NCBI RefSeq assembly: GCF_019279795.1
Contig: NC_056729.1
Coordinates: 1,869,120,720-1,869,184,719, forward strand
Source of the DNA: Protopterus annectens
Taxonomy: Eukaryota > Chordata > Ceratodontiformes > Protopteridae
DNA: 64,000 nt
Reading direction: 5' to 3'
The notes beneath the pieces were generated by a model. The model saw only the letters and a program-made list of their open reading frames with translations, had not been told where the DNA came from and made no database searches. The translations under genes and the position numbers were made by a program. Every line of letters begins with the position of its first letter. The first letter of the stretch is position 1. This document shows positions 23,886 through 35,500 of this stretch, in pieces.

Positions 23886-25814
23886 CACACCAAACACCTT
23901 TTAGGATAAGGTGTGTTCCAGGTTACATGTTATGTGAAGAACATCCCCGGTCCCTGTACAGTATGGTAATGGGGGATGTACTGGTTGTTTATAGACAATA
24001 CATAATGTGACATAGTGTCATATACACATTGACAAATACATAACAGTCATACACACATCTGAGAGACCTGGTCTTATCTTATCAGTGCTAACTACCTTGT
24101 CAGTGTGTCCATTCTGTTACAGAGAGGTTGCACACAGCACATGCATAACTTGGCTGGATAGTGTTATCAGTTAACTGTAATGTTGATGGGGACAGTGGTC
24201 CCCATACAGTGGAACATGGAACAAATACTGGGGGTACCAGGGTGTAAGGACAGTATACCCAGCACCCACACCCCACAATGAATATTGTACACACTGAAAC
24301 CCATGATAATACTCTGACATGCCCATCATCACACATTGACCAGGAATGCAATGCAACCCCAAGAGTGCTACTACAGGGATATGCATCTAATGCACATGCC
24401 ACAGGGATAGTAGGACGATGCATTGTCATGGCTCTCCTATGGTCAGCAACATCACTATCCCTAATACTGTGTGGAAAGGCATATTGTATTAGGAGAATGT
24501 GGCCTCAGAATGCTGTATCCTACAAATATACACACCTGCACACATACACACACTTGCCAGAACTCAGAGGGTATCTCATGCCTATCAACCTGTTTGTACA
24601 ACAGTGTTGTGCTGGTACTGCAAGCTCCAGGTAGCCCATAGGGTGAAGAGTGCAACAAGGTGCATGCAATGTCCAGTACAGCAGCAGCCACATCTAACTA
24701 TGGCAATGGGGGGGGGGGTGCGGTGGGTATGAAGGGCCTCAGGATATTATCAACTATAGGTCTACAAACACACAGACACTGTCATTCTCAGTAATCCACA
24801 TGTACACATTTGTCAGTACTGGGGTCCATCGGTGCAGGTGTTCATAGGTGTGTACCAGGCTATTGTCCATGGAGAGATGGGAAGTGTAGGGGATGTGAGT
24901 ACAGTGGTATCATGCCACCTGCCATGTACCAGCAGGCCATCTATCAACAGATACCACAGGGGTCATCTTCAGGGTAAGAATTACATGCAACATCCAATCA
25001 TCTGGTTGCCTCTTGCAGAGGGCCAGTGAGGTGCTCCAGTTGACATGTATGCAACATTTATTACATAACATGGTCAGTGTCTGTCTTGGAGACCTGTACT
25101 CAAACAGTTTCTTTTGACTGTGATAGTGTAGTTGAGGTATCCATGGCATGTGGTGCATACAGGGTGTGGATTCCTAGCTATGGCATTCATAACACAGCTG
25201 GGCAGACATTGTCACTCAAGCATAGATTGCCTGTAAACAGCCAAGATGGAGTCCCAACATCTTTACATCTGTACAGAGGACAGACATACATCCGCTAGTC
25301 AACTGGTTATGCAGTATAATGACTGCGTTGACAGATAACTGTCTGACACTGATAGGTATGCCATTATTACATGACAGTAGCCCTCAATGAGCTAACCTAT
25401 ACACACAGTAGTCTATAGTTAATATCCACATCAGATCAATATCCAGTAGCAAATACGTAATGACACACAACTCACACACCAAGAATATGACAGTGAGGAC
25501 TCAGAGTCCATCTTTGCATGTAGGGGTGTATGGTTCCAGTACTACAATCTGCAATCTACTCTTACTAGTGAATGCACTGTCAACAGTGGTAACGTAATGA
25601 TACACTACATGCCAGTGTGACTGCATATAACCTGGGATGCTACTCATGTATGTATCACATTCAAACATATATACTCAGATGCACCAGACAGTAGACTCAC
25701 ACTCCTTGCTACTGTAATGACAGCACATAGATGCATGTTATGTACATGGAATTAAATACACTTATTAAAGATGTCATTACCCTGCTATTTTATCAGACTG
25801 AAACGTGATCACTG
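23886..25814. other. no gene seen
   Basis: Nothing recognised. A run of ten G lies at about 24709-24718. Confidence 0.45.
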
Positions 25815-26115
25815 GTTCCCAGGGCTGAGCTGTGCTTAGCAGGTGTAAGCATTACTTAAATGTAACTGCTAAGCAGATTTGCGCACTTTTAAGTGAAGCC
25901 TACATGGTGTAAGTGGCTATACATTTAACTGTACGTTAGCAGCGCTTGCCATCGCACAAACTCACACAAACTTGCTTAAAGCTGCTCAAAACTGCCTTAA
26001 CCACTCGGTATCCAACAGCCCTTGTTCTGCCCAGCAACAAAATAAACAGCCCTTGCAGGCCTTGAAACCAGGACCTTATACACTATAGTCAGAGCACTTA
26101 ACTACTAAGCCATCA
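25815..26115 (-). repeat. tRNA-derived SINE (AAGC-rich family), copy 2
   Basis: The head on the minus strand reads GATGGCTTAGTAGTTAAGTG (A box), then a B-box-like GGTTTCAAGGCC. The body is rich in GCTTA/TAAGC. It aligns throughout with 16635-16960, including TATCCAACAGCCCTTGTTCT. Identity is roughly 75-80 percent, so the copies are old. Confidence 0.7.
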
Positions 26116-26332
26116 CAGCTGGGAAGATGATTGTTGTTTTTTCCAATATATCTGTTAGTACACATACTGAACAGTATTGAACAACTGCTATGACTTCTAC
26201 AATTGTGTAGTATTTGTTAGTGATATTAGTGTTGAATCATGTATGTTGTTATATCTAAATATACACATATCAGATAAATACGGTGTGATACATCTGGGAA
26301 GGTATGTACAACAGTCATGTTTACACATAAAG

Positions 26333-26615
<283 letters not shown>

Positions 26616-26619
26616 AGAT

Positions 26620-28274
26620 ACATATATGTATAACATATGTCCATAACATGTAGTGGAGTCATGCCTCAGGACCAATAGTCACAACTTTTAAGTGCAAATG
26701 GATGTCAAGTAAGTATTACAGGTATAAATGTAGACTGTTTCTACTGTAACACGGGTTGTGTTCACAGAAATGTTGAGTGGGAAGTCACATTTGATACTGA
26801 CATGTATGTCATCAGTTACTGACAGACATCATAAGATCATCATAGTACAGTACCACACAAATCACATGATCTCGTGGAATACAGCAGAGCTATGACTAAT
26901 AAATTTGGACAATCTGCCACACTCTGGTCAGTCCAGCGGTATACACAGAACCCCTTAGTGCAAGACGTATGGACCAAGCCTGAAAAAGTGGATGTCTACA
27001 GCCATGTAACTGGGGATATCATGAAAATACTGGAATAGATAAGCTCACACAGTTTATGCAGTCACACACTCCTGTCTGTCCTGACACATAATAATCAGAG
27101 GGGCAGAGGTCACAAGCCCATGTACCACCCACTAGTTAGTAACATACATCTGTACAGCATCCCACTGCCTTGTCAGAATTACACAAGAGTTATGATGGCC
27201 TGGCAACAGTACATCTGACAAATATCTGGACATAACATCATACTGGGTAAGTACACTGAGCTGCTAGGCATGTCACAAAGCACTGTGTAGACTACAGGCA
27301 GACTGCCACAACACTGGCCTACATTTCTTATGGGTGAATACACATGTACCTGCAAATATAGCAGGCTCTACAGGCATGTAACAGCATGGAGTAACAGACA
27401 TCTGTGTGAAAGTGCATACCCACAACCAATCTGAACACAGCCACAGTCGCATATGGTAAGCGTGCTTAATATTACAGTATATGGACTGTGCGATCATCAC
27501 CATCCTCATATGCGCCACTCACACACTAACCCTACATATACTGGGCCAATACACAGTGTATTCCGATGCCTGACTGTGGTATTGGACATGTATCGGTCTG
27601 GCCCTACAAATATATACACTGATAGGGTACCATACACTGGAGCAGCATGCAACATCAGATAAAACAGGACCAAGGACAATGACATCTACCACAGTCTGTA
27701 CACGGGCCAAGGTACATATTCGCAATACACACTCTGTCGACAATCACCATAAGTACACAGACCTCACTACTGTTACACACTACAACAGAATGCCCAGTTT
27801 TTGTCCTCAAATATAAGCCCTACTATACATAACATGTCTAGCAGTCTGATATCTCACTGGCTTGTTATCAGGTATGATGTCAGTAAATAATGATGTACAG
27901 AACATATGCACCTCTTACTGCATGACATATGTACAAAGGTTGACAGAGTTGTGGCTGGAGGCACAAATGCAGGGCCAGTATTGACATGCTGCTGTGATAA
28001 ACTCATACATTTACTGGTGTAACAGGGTTTTATTGTGACATGTGTCTTCTGAGGGATATGAAGTCAGTAACTCACATGGCTGTCACCATGTACTGACTGC
28101 AATCCTCAGAGTATGCTACTGCATTTTTAAAGATAGGACATGTGTGAGTAGCACAATACATGTAAGACTCCAAACACTGGCCAGTCTGCAGATAGCCCTA
28201 CAGGTGAGAGTTTTCTCAACCACATAACACTGTCATGACAGGTATTAAATCATGTAGACCAGCCATATCTACAC
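26620..28274. other. no gene seen
   Basis: No domain or element recognised. There are only short open stretches and no splice-linked series. Confidence 0.45.
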
Positions 28275-28640
28275 AAACCATTTAAACCAACATTACTTCA
28301 AATGTAGAAGAGCAAGACTTACATTCTGTAGTCATGTCTGGAATATCCCCCTCCTGTTTGTTGGCCTGTCTCCACAGTGTATGCTGTAAGAGGTATATCC
28401 CACTACCCTCTGTGACACTGTTTGACAAAAATACCAACATGAAGTCCTGCTCACAGTGAATGAAAAGGGCCAGCACCCACATGATGTTCTTAGTTATAGG
28501 AGTGTGTCCATGCAATTGGCTATGGAAATGATACTACAGCTGTTCCACATGCAATCAGCTAGTGGGGGAGTGCAATTCGTGCACAGGCCATCAGCTGATC
28601 ATGAGCATCACTTACAAAACAGAAAGGGAGCAAGAGAAAC
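28275..28640. repeat. dispersed repeat R2, copy 2
   Basis: Partner of 18040-18400, including ACATGATGTTCTTAGTTATA against ACATGATGTAGTAATTTATA and the shared GATCA/GCATCAC block near 28600. A purine-rich run follows in both copies. The CR1 element begins about 50 bp downstream. Confidence 0.65.
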
Positions 28641-28695
28641 AGATGGAGACAAAGTAAGAAAGGAAGGGGGTAGGAGAGTAAAAGCTACTCATGCT

Positions 28696-28716
28696 TATAG
28701 GTTCATAGGTTCATAC
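28696..28716 (-). repeat. CR1 3' terminal 8-bp repeat
   Basis: Plus strand reads AGGTTCATAGGTTCATACT, which is two units of ATGAACCT on the element strand. The adjacent GGCTATCTGCCCAAGGGC belongs to the CR1 3' UTR, which is the region recognised by the RT. Confidence 0.75.
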
Positions 28717-28873
28717 TAGGCTATCTGCCCAAGGGCATTTATAAGCCTAGCCCATAGTTATTTGGCTTTCGCCACCCCTTTAGTTTGAATAAAAACTATG
28801 CCTATTATTTTGCTGTGCCTCTGTCAAGCAGTGACACTGAGGTAATCCCTGGGGTATATCTGCGATCTCCCAT

Positions 28874-31593
28874 CTATTGGTCAAGATTCCTCTTGAACAA
28901 GGCCAGCGAGGTGCTCTGCCTCACATGTACCAGGATTTTGTTCCACAGCATAGGGAGTCTCTGGGTGATAAATCTGTCCCTCCAGCACGTTCTATTAATA
29001 ACCGTGTCAAGGTTTAAGTCTCCCGCCCTTGTGGTTCTGAGGGATCTAGATTTTTTGAGGTGAAGCATATTCATCAAATCTGGGTTTGACATGGCCTTAT
29101 ATGTCAGGCACAGGTCACCTCTGAGCAAGCGGTATGAGACTGAATAGAGCTGGAGTTCTTTCAGTCGGGCAGCATAAGACATATTTTTGAGACCCTTTAT
29201 CCTTTTGGTGGGGAACTTTTGGGGCCTTTCCAGCTGCTGCAGGTGTCGGGTCAGATACATTCCGAATTGGGCATTGTACTCAATCATAGGTCTAATGAGT
29301 GATGAGTACAGAGGGACGATGACCTCCCTTGATCTAGATGTGAATCCCTTCATGATCAGGTGGGCAATGTAGAAGGTTTTCCTAACTACTTTAGCAACAT
29401 GAGTGTCAAATGAAAGGCTACTGTCAACCTGGGTCCCCAGATCCCTGATGACTTCTTCTGTGCTCAGTGGATTGCCACCTATATGGTAGCTAGGGGTAAC
29501 CTTGTTTTTCCCGAAGGGTATGACTATGCATTTCTTGGCATTTAACTTTAGGCCATGGCTCTGGCACCAGTTATCCGTTTCTGTGAGGTCCTTCTGAAGG
29601 ATATCTGTGTCAGATGTGTTTTCAACCATGGCGCCCAGTTTGCAGTCATCTGCAAACTTTGTCAGCCACAACCCTCCTGCGTTTGCTTGTACTTCAGAAA
29701 TGTAGATGCCGAACAAGAGTGGACCCAGGACTGAGCCCTATGGGACACCACTTGTGACAGGCTTTGAGTCTGACATGGCTCCAGCAACTCTGACCCTGTG
29801 GGTTCCGTCACTTAGCCAGTTTGCAACCCATCTTGTGATGTATGGGTTTACATTCAAGCTGATGAGTTTTTCGATGATACCTGAGTGGGGTATTGTGTCA
29901 AAGGCCTTTGCCAGGTCAAGGTAGGCTGTATGGACTGCCTTTCCCTCATCAATGGCCTTGGTGACTGTCTCGAAAAAGTCAACCAAGTTTAAAAGGCATG
30001 ATCTGCCTTTGACAAAGCCAAACTGGGTTGGATCCAAAGTCTGCAAGTTCCCTATGTCTTTATTTATGAGTTCCATTATGATCCTCTCCATGGCTTTGCA
30101 GATAAGGCTTGTCAAGCTAATGGGACGGTAATTTCCAGGGTCGGTGGAGGCACCGCCCTTGTGAAGTGGGACCACAGTCGCCGTGCGCCACTCCTTGGGT
30201 ACGTATCCTGAGGTGAGGCTAAGATTAAACAGCTGTCCTAACTGTGGGTTTAATTCCTCATTGAGTTCATGGAGCACACAGCCGGGGACACCATCTGGTC
30301 CCATGGATGCTGTGTTTTTTGCCTTGGAGAGAGCAGTTCTCACCTGGGCGTTGGAGATGTTTGGGGGGCTACAATCCTCTGGTATAGATATCTCTCCTTT
30401 TGGGGGGGGAGAAGTTTGCACTGAACCTGTCAGCCAGTATGTTGGCAATGTGTGTAGGTTCAGTAATCTTCACATCATTTTGAACTAATTCTGAGCATAT
30501 CTGGGAGTTTCCTCCTAGGTTTCTAACATAGCTAAAGAAGGCCTTATGATTGTCTTTTGAGTCCTTGGTGATTTTTCTCTCAAAATTTGCCTTGGATGAT
30601 TTTATGAGAGCTCTTAGTTTTTTACTTATAATGATCAAAGGTGTCTTACCTTTCAAGGATTTTGCTCTATCTTGTAGTAGCTTCCTCCTTTTGTTGTAGA
30701 GCTTGTTTATGGCTGGGGTCCACCAGACTGGACGCTTGCCTTTGGTGCAAAGAGTCTTAGTTTTGTTTGGGATTGCCTGATCCATGCAGTCCTGTAGGTG
30801 CTGGTAGAAGGCATTTGTAAGTGATTCAGCAGTTTGAGTAATGTTTACCACTGGCTCAGGGGCCTTAAAGGAGACCACACTAGTTTTTAGAAGTGTGAAG
30901 TCGGCTTTTGAGAAGTTTTTCACTGTGGTCTTTTTATTTCAGGTGAGGCGGGATGAGGACCTCCAGCGAGATTAGTTTATGATCTGATCTCACCAGTGAG
31001 GGGTATACTTCCGGTGTTGAACATTGTGATCCCATGTTCGTGATGATGAGATCAAGTATGTTTTCTCCTCTTGTGGGGATGGTGACTAGTTGTTCCATGG
31101 CATTTGAGTTTATGAACTCCAGGAACCTTTGGGCTAGAGTGTTTGGGCTTGAGTAGTGTTCCCAGTCTATATTAGGGTAGTTGAAGTCACCTAGTATGAT
31201 GGTGTTTGGAGATACATTTATCCCCTCCAATGTTTTCAGGAAGGCCATGTGAGGTTCCTGAGTTTGAGAGGGTGGCCTGTAACATGCTACAAATTGCAGA
31301 GCAGTCTTGCCTATGGTTAATTGCACCTGGATGGTCTCCGATGCATCGTGCGTTGCCACCAACCTTGAGGTGTGGGTGTCCTTTATGAATATGGACACCC
31401 CCCCTCCTTTCTTAGTGTTGTCTGGATTTTGGGGCCGGAACGCATGATATGAGGTGAAACCTGATAGTGCTGGGGTGCTCTCAGGAGCCTTGAACCAGGT
31501 TTCTGTCACAGCACAGACATCAATGTTCTCCATACTGAGAAGGGCCTCGAGTGCGTGCATCTTGAGATTGAGACTTCTGGCATTGAGCAGCAT
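28874..31593 (-). pseudogene. CR1 ORF2: endonuclease and reverse transcriptase
   Basis: 30934-31593 is the AP-like endonuclease: LLNARSLNLK, AVTETWFK, KGGGVSIF, ILGDFNYPNIDWE and SDHKLISLE. 30369-30923 is the basic linker (KRPVWWTPAINKLYNKRR). 29738-30448 is the first half of the RT: VVPLHKGG, NYRPISLTS, TQFGFVKGRSC and AYLDLAKAFDTIPH. 28874-29716 continues with GPLLFGIYI, FADDCKLG (catalytic), LNAKKC, PMIEYNAQFG and RIKGLKNMSYAARLKELQLY, the CR1 C-terminus. I count three lesions: a one-base frame change after VLIPPHLK in an A-rich run, a one-base change in a run of eight G/C near 30405, and one TAG where SGVPQGSVLGP should read Gln. Otherwise it is intact. Product length, if whole, would be about 900 aa. 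Confidence 0.85.
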
Positions 31594-31667
31594 TACCCTT
31601 AGTTTTTTCCCTTTTTTTGTGTTCTAGGGTGGTAGGTTTAGAATTTGAGCCTTGCCTAAAAAAGGCA

Positions 31668-32597
31668 CTATGGGGTGGCAAGAGCCTTTGCCAATATCCG
31701 GAAGCCTAGGGGTGACAGGTGTAAGCCGTCCCTTGTGAAGCAGCGTGGCTTGTCCAGCATGTCATCCCAGGCAGACAGACATTGGATCCCCTTTGAATGA
31801 CACCAGAATTTAAGCCAATTATTAAAGCTGATCATCTTATCACTGTATTGTGGCATCATTCTAGGTGAAGGTAGGATACTGCTCAAGGTCAGGGTCATAC
31901 CTGCCTGGGCTACATAATCAGAGAGCTCCTCAATGTCTCTTTTCATGTAGTCCAAGGAGGTACGTCTCAGGTCGTTGACACCAGTGTGGACAATGACTGA
32001 GTCATACTTGTACCTGCTGTTGAGAGACCTGAGTGCTTGCATTATGTGGCAGATTCTAGCACCCGACAGGCAGCTTACTGTGACCTTCTCCTTACTCAGT
32101 CTGGTGAGCGGAACGTCAGTGTGTCTGACTATGGAGTCACCTATGACAAGTATGTTTGGTGTTGTATTTGGCCTTAAGGGCAGTGACTGCTTTGCACACT
32201 GATTTTGTTGTTTATGTGTTGTTTGTGTGGTGTATTGAGTTTGCAGTTGCTTGGGTGTCTGCTTTGGAGGCCTCTGCTGTTTAGGTAAATTTTTACTCAG
32301 AGCCTCCGAGTATGTCTTAGTGTGTTTATGTGTTTGATTCAGTGGTGTGGTTGAGTTATGTGAGACTGGTATTGTGGTGTGTGTAGTTGCCTTCTCCTCC
32401 TGTCTGGTCTTGCCAGTCCTGCGTTGAGAGAGCTCAGCCTCCAGTCTGGCTAAATAGCTGCATCTCTCACAAGTGTTAGTGTTACGTGGTGGGAGGAGAG
32501 GGTTGTCCGTGTACATGAGGCAATTGTAACATTGTCTCAGAATTCCCAGATTCACCAACTGGGCAGGAGAGGACGCCAGCATCTGACCCTTCGACAT
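31668..32597 (-). CDS. CR1 ORF1 protein with zinc-binding motif and SGNH esterase domain
   Basis: A complete 309-aa frame. Residues 23-46 hold CX2C and CX2C pairs 16 residues apart (C23, C26, C43, C46), a likely zinc-binding module as in other CR1 ORF1 proteins. Residues 75-145 are a low-complexity Thr/Gln/Lys-rich linker. From residue 149 an SGNH-type esterase domain follows: VIGDSIVRH with Ser155, SGA near 178-180, HTGVNDL with Asn208, and DGLHLSP with Asp290 and His293. All the usual catalytic positions are present. CR1 ORF1 proteins bind RNA and form the retrotransposition particle with ORF2, and the esterase role is not settled. The ATG at 32597 is the first in frame and matches the start of the cysteine-containing N-terminus. 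ORF2 begins about 75 bp downstream. Confidence 0.85.
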   Translation of the reverse strand: MSKGQMLASSPAQLVNLGILRQCYNCLMYTDNPLLPPRNTNTCERCSYLARLEAELSQRRTGKTRQEEKATTHTTIPVSHNSTTPLNQTHKHTKTYSEALSKNLPKQQRPPKQTPKQLQTQYTTQTTHKQQNQCAKQSLPLRPNTTPNILVIGDSIVRHTDVPLTRLSKEKVTVSCLSGARICHIMQALRSLNSRYKYDSVIVHTGVNDLRRTSLDYMKRDIEELSDYVAQAGMTLTLSSILPSPRMMPQYSDKMISFNNWLKFWCHSKGIQCLSAWDDMLDKPRCFTRDGLHLSPLGFRILAKALATP

Positions 32598-33606
32598 GCT
32601 AGAAAGAATTATGAGTTGGTATGAGACAGAAAAGTAGTGGGCTTAGCAGGGAAGTGGGCACTCCTGGGGGGTTTTGCTAGTGAGAGATTTGTATAATATA
32701 GGAGTGCTTGACCTGCAAAGAGAATGCTTATAAGACAAGGGATATGCTTATAAGACAAGTGCTGAGCTTTTTGAGAAGAAAAAGCTATTTGGAACAAGTG
32801 CTGCACTTTTTAGTGTAGGTGTAAACTGTTTAGGTTCCTAACAGAGCAGTTCTAAGGGAAAAATTGAAGAACAGACTTTCTGGAGCCAGAAAGAGTTTAA
32901 CCTTGTTTAACAGAGCTGCCCGATGCTGCTCTAGTGGCAACTCCGCGCTAAATTGCGCTAAAGCACGTTAAAGCGTGCTTGATAGCAGGGGCTGGAAAGA
33001 AGCAGGAATAGACCCAAAACGGACAATAAAACTACAGTTTCAAGTCAGTAACCACCTCTACGGGGGACAGGGAAGCTGCTCAATGTTATTCACTGCTACT
33101 GATCAACAGGGAGACCCTCCTTCAGCCCAAGCAAAAATGGCCTCACAGAAACTTTCAAACAGTTCAGGAACAGCAAGCCTGTAACTGAACTTTTTTAACT
33201 CAGAAAAGTGGGAAAAAAGCAAGATTTTTTTTGTTTTTGTTTTTTACAGAGATAGCAAAGGTTCACAAGTAATATCAAGTTATAACAGTGCAGTAAATGA
33301 ACCCACACAAGAGTGCTAGGTCAAGGACAGAAAATATGCAAGTTTTAAGAAAAAAACGATTTAAAATTAAGTGCAAACAGGAAATTCAGCAAACAGCTTT
33401 TGGTTGTGCTCTAAATACAGCTACTAATACAGAAATCAAGTTTAACAAGCCAGAAAATGCTCAAGCTAGGCAGCTATGCAGAAAAACTTAGCAAATAAAC
33501 AGAGAAAAAATACTTAAAATCTCAAAAGTGGCTCCCTTCTTCTCTCAGCGTTTTTTCCTCTTGGAGGGTGCTTCACCAACAGCCAACAAGCCTGAAAACA
33601 CACTTA

Positions 33607-34046
33607 CCAGTAAGGGGTTTTAAACCCCTATCTGACTATGTATTGCTATTACATTTGTATGCAGTTATTGCATAAGCCACAGAGCTTACATGCTGGTGAG
33701 CTGTCCAAATGTATCTTTGAAGGTGAGTGACATCAACAGCAGTGATAAAGAAGGGATAAGGTAAGTGTAGTATATGTGCCTGTCCACAAAAGCAAGTGTC
33801 AAGGAAGACACAACTACACTGTCCCAGGGACTCACACACATTATCACAGTTGGCAGGGTCAGGATTACAATTCCTAACCAACTAGTTTGATACACTACAG
33901 AATTACGTAGGTATCACATGCACCACAGAGGTTATCAGGCTGATATATGGGCAAACGGTAAATCAAGGTGACTGACATCAGAAGGCAGGCTACAGTAGGG
34001 CAATGGGAGGTGTAGTGAGTGTGAATGGATTCCAAATCATTAATCT

Positions 34047-34116
<70 letters not shown>

Positions 34117-34140
34117 TGATTTGCCAGTACTGACATGTAT
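33607..34140 (-). repeat. SINE copies of the TG-tail family and (CA)n run
   Basis: Two tRNA-like heads on the minus strand. At about 33690-33612: AAGCTCTGTGGCTTATGC, then a B box GGGGTTTAAAACCCC. At about 33935-33850: ACCTCTGTGGTGCATGTGA, then GGAATTGTAATCCTG. A third portion, 33935-34045, carries the inter-head sequence GGTGACTGACATCAGAAGGC, also present at 39.3 and 39.6 kb. 34049-34110 is a (CA) run of about 31 units, read as (TG)n on the SINE strand. Confidence 0.6.
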
Positions 34141-34440
34141 GGGTTCATTGCTTCACAGGTGTGTAGTGGTTGACTTTCCAGAAGGCTGTACAAGGCTAGG
34201 CAAAGGGTATACCTTGGCATCAGGCCACATGACAATGGTCTGCAGTGTGGCTCAGGGGTGTAGTCCCTGGACTGGCCCACACAGGTGGGTATTGTATTCA
34301 CCATCCACTTATCTGAGTTATTATTGTGGGTGGCCAGTGCTGTGCAATGCTTGCATGTATGTGTTCTATATTCCATAACATGCACGGTGTCTAAGTTGAG
34401 CACATGTCCCACATGCATGTTCTGTGACATGTGGAAGTGT

Positions 34441-35215
34441 ATCACACAAACAGGATCCAAGAAAATGTTGGTGGAAACGCCAAATGAATACCAAAGAGTA
34501 CTAGCCACAGGACAAATTTATTAAAGTAAAGCGCTTTTCGTCTGCGTGATACACAGACTTCTTCAGACAAATTGCATAAATCAACAACAGCTTATATACT
34601 TTCCTTAATTCCTTAATTGACTGTTAATAGTAGCAATCAATCAATTAAGCATAATAAAAATGTACAAATTTAAAAGTAGGTATTACCTAAACATAAACGT
34701 AACTATAAATACAAAAATACAGAGCATTGTTAAAAATATTGTAGGAATGACTAAAAAAGCTAAAAGTAGCTAGAATTAGCTACAAAATAACTTAACCCCA
34801 CAGAATGGAACTGGTTCTTACCTATACTTAATTGTATACATATATTTAGAAATATATAAATACATAATAAGTGGACATATATTTCTGCATCATGTGTAAA
34901 CAAATATAAATGAATAAAAATAAATATAATATAATATAGACAACTTAGAACATGTATGTGAGCGTATAACATGTGTGTGGAGGTATGTAAAAGATATGTG
35001 TACTAAAAGGAGAAACTATGAGTAACATACCCCCACAAGGTATAACTATACCCTGATTAAGCTAAGTTTTATACAAGTATTTTTCAAGTATGTATTTTTA
35101 AAATTGTAAATACAAAATGTATAAGTGTACATGCATTTCTACATCTTACATAAATAAGAAAAAGCACTTTAAAATGTGTATGTGCGTGTGTATAAAATGT
35201 AAACATATATATATG

Positions 35216-35289
<74 letters not shown>

Positions 35290-35336
35290 TACACACACAC
35301 ACACACACACATACAGATACAACTACTAAGTACATT
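34441..35336. repeat. PLE-1 left inverted terminal repeat
   Basis: Reverse complement of 37503-38388 from TATCACACAAACAGGATCC to AACTACTAAGTACATT. It includes an (AT)n run (35220-35282) and an (AC)n run (35291-35310) whose lengths differ from the other arm, as expected for microsatellites. Outside these runs only scattered substitutions separate the arms. Confidence 0.93.
34531..34566 (-). ncRNA. hammerhead-ribozyme-like motif, PLE-1 left arm
   Basis: Minus strand: CTGAAGA (fits the CUGANGA core), one A, then GTCTGTG-TATCA-CGCAGAC forming a 7-bp stem II with one G-U pair, then GAAA and AGCGC. Hammerhead motifs are known in PLE terminal repeats. The extra A between core and stem II is non-standard, and stems I and III were not resolved. 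Confidence 0.5.
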
Positions 35337-35500
35337 ATTCAGTGTTTTGAAAACATGTGTGAACTAGACCTTAGACAGAACTTCAAATTATTGCCTCAAC
35401 TTGAGAAGATAAATGTTTCTAAAAAGAACAGGAATTACTTGAGTTTGTTAAGGCACATAGTTTACGCATTTGTAAACCTGACAAAGGAGGGGGGGTAGTT

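Larger units (their letters stand above)
28690..33606 (-). mobile_element. CR1-like LINE, near full length
   Basis: Minus-strand element of about 4.9 kb. In order it has a 5' UTR (33606-32598), ORF1 (32597-31668), ORF2 with endonuclease, linker and RT (31593-28874), and a 3' UTR ending in an 8-bp repeat ATGAACCT (plus strand AGGTTCAT twice at 28699-28716). Eight-bp terminal repeats instead of a poly-A tail are the hallmark of CR1 elements. ORF1 is intact and ORF2 has only about three lesions, so this is a relatively young copy. The 5' boundary is set where a tRNA-like SINE begins (about 33607) and is approximate. I see no clear target-site duplication, as is usual for CR1. Confidence 0.88.
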
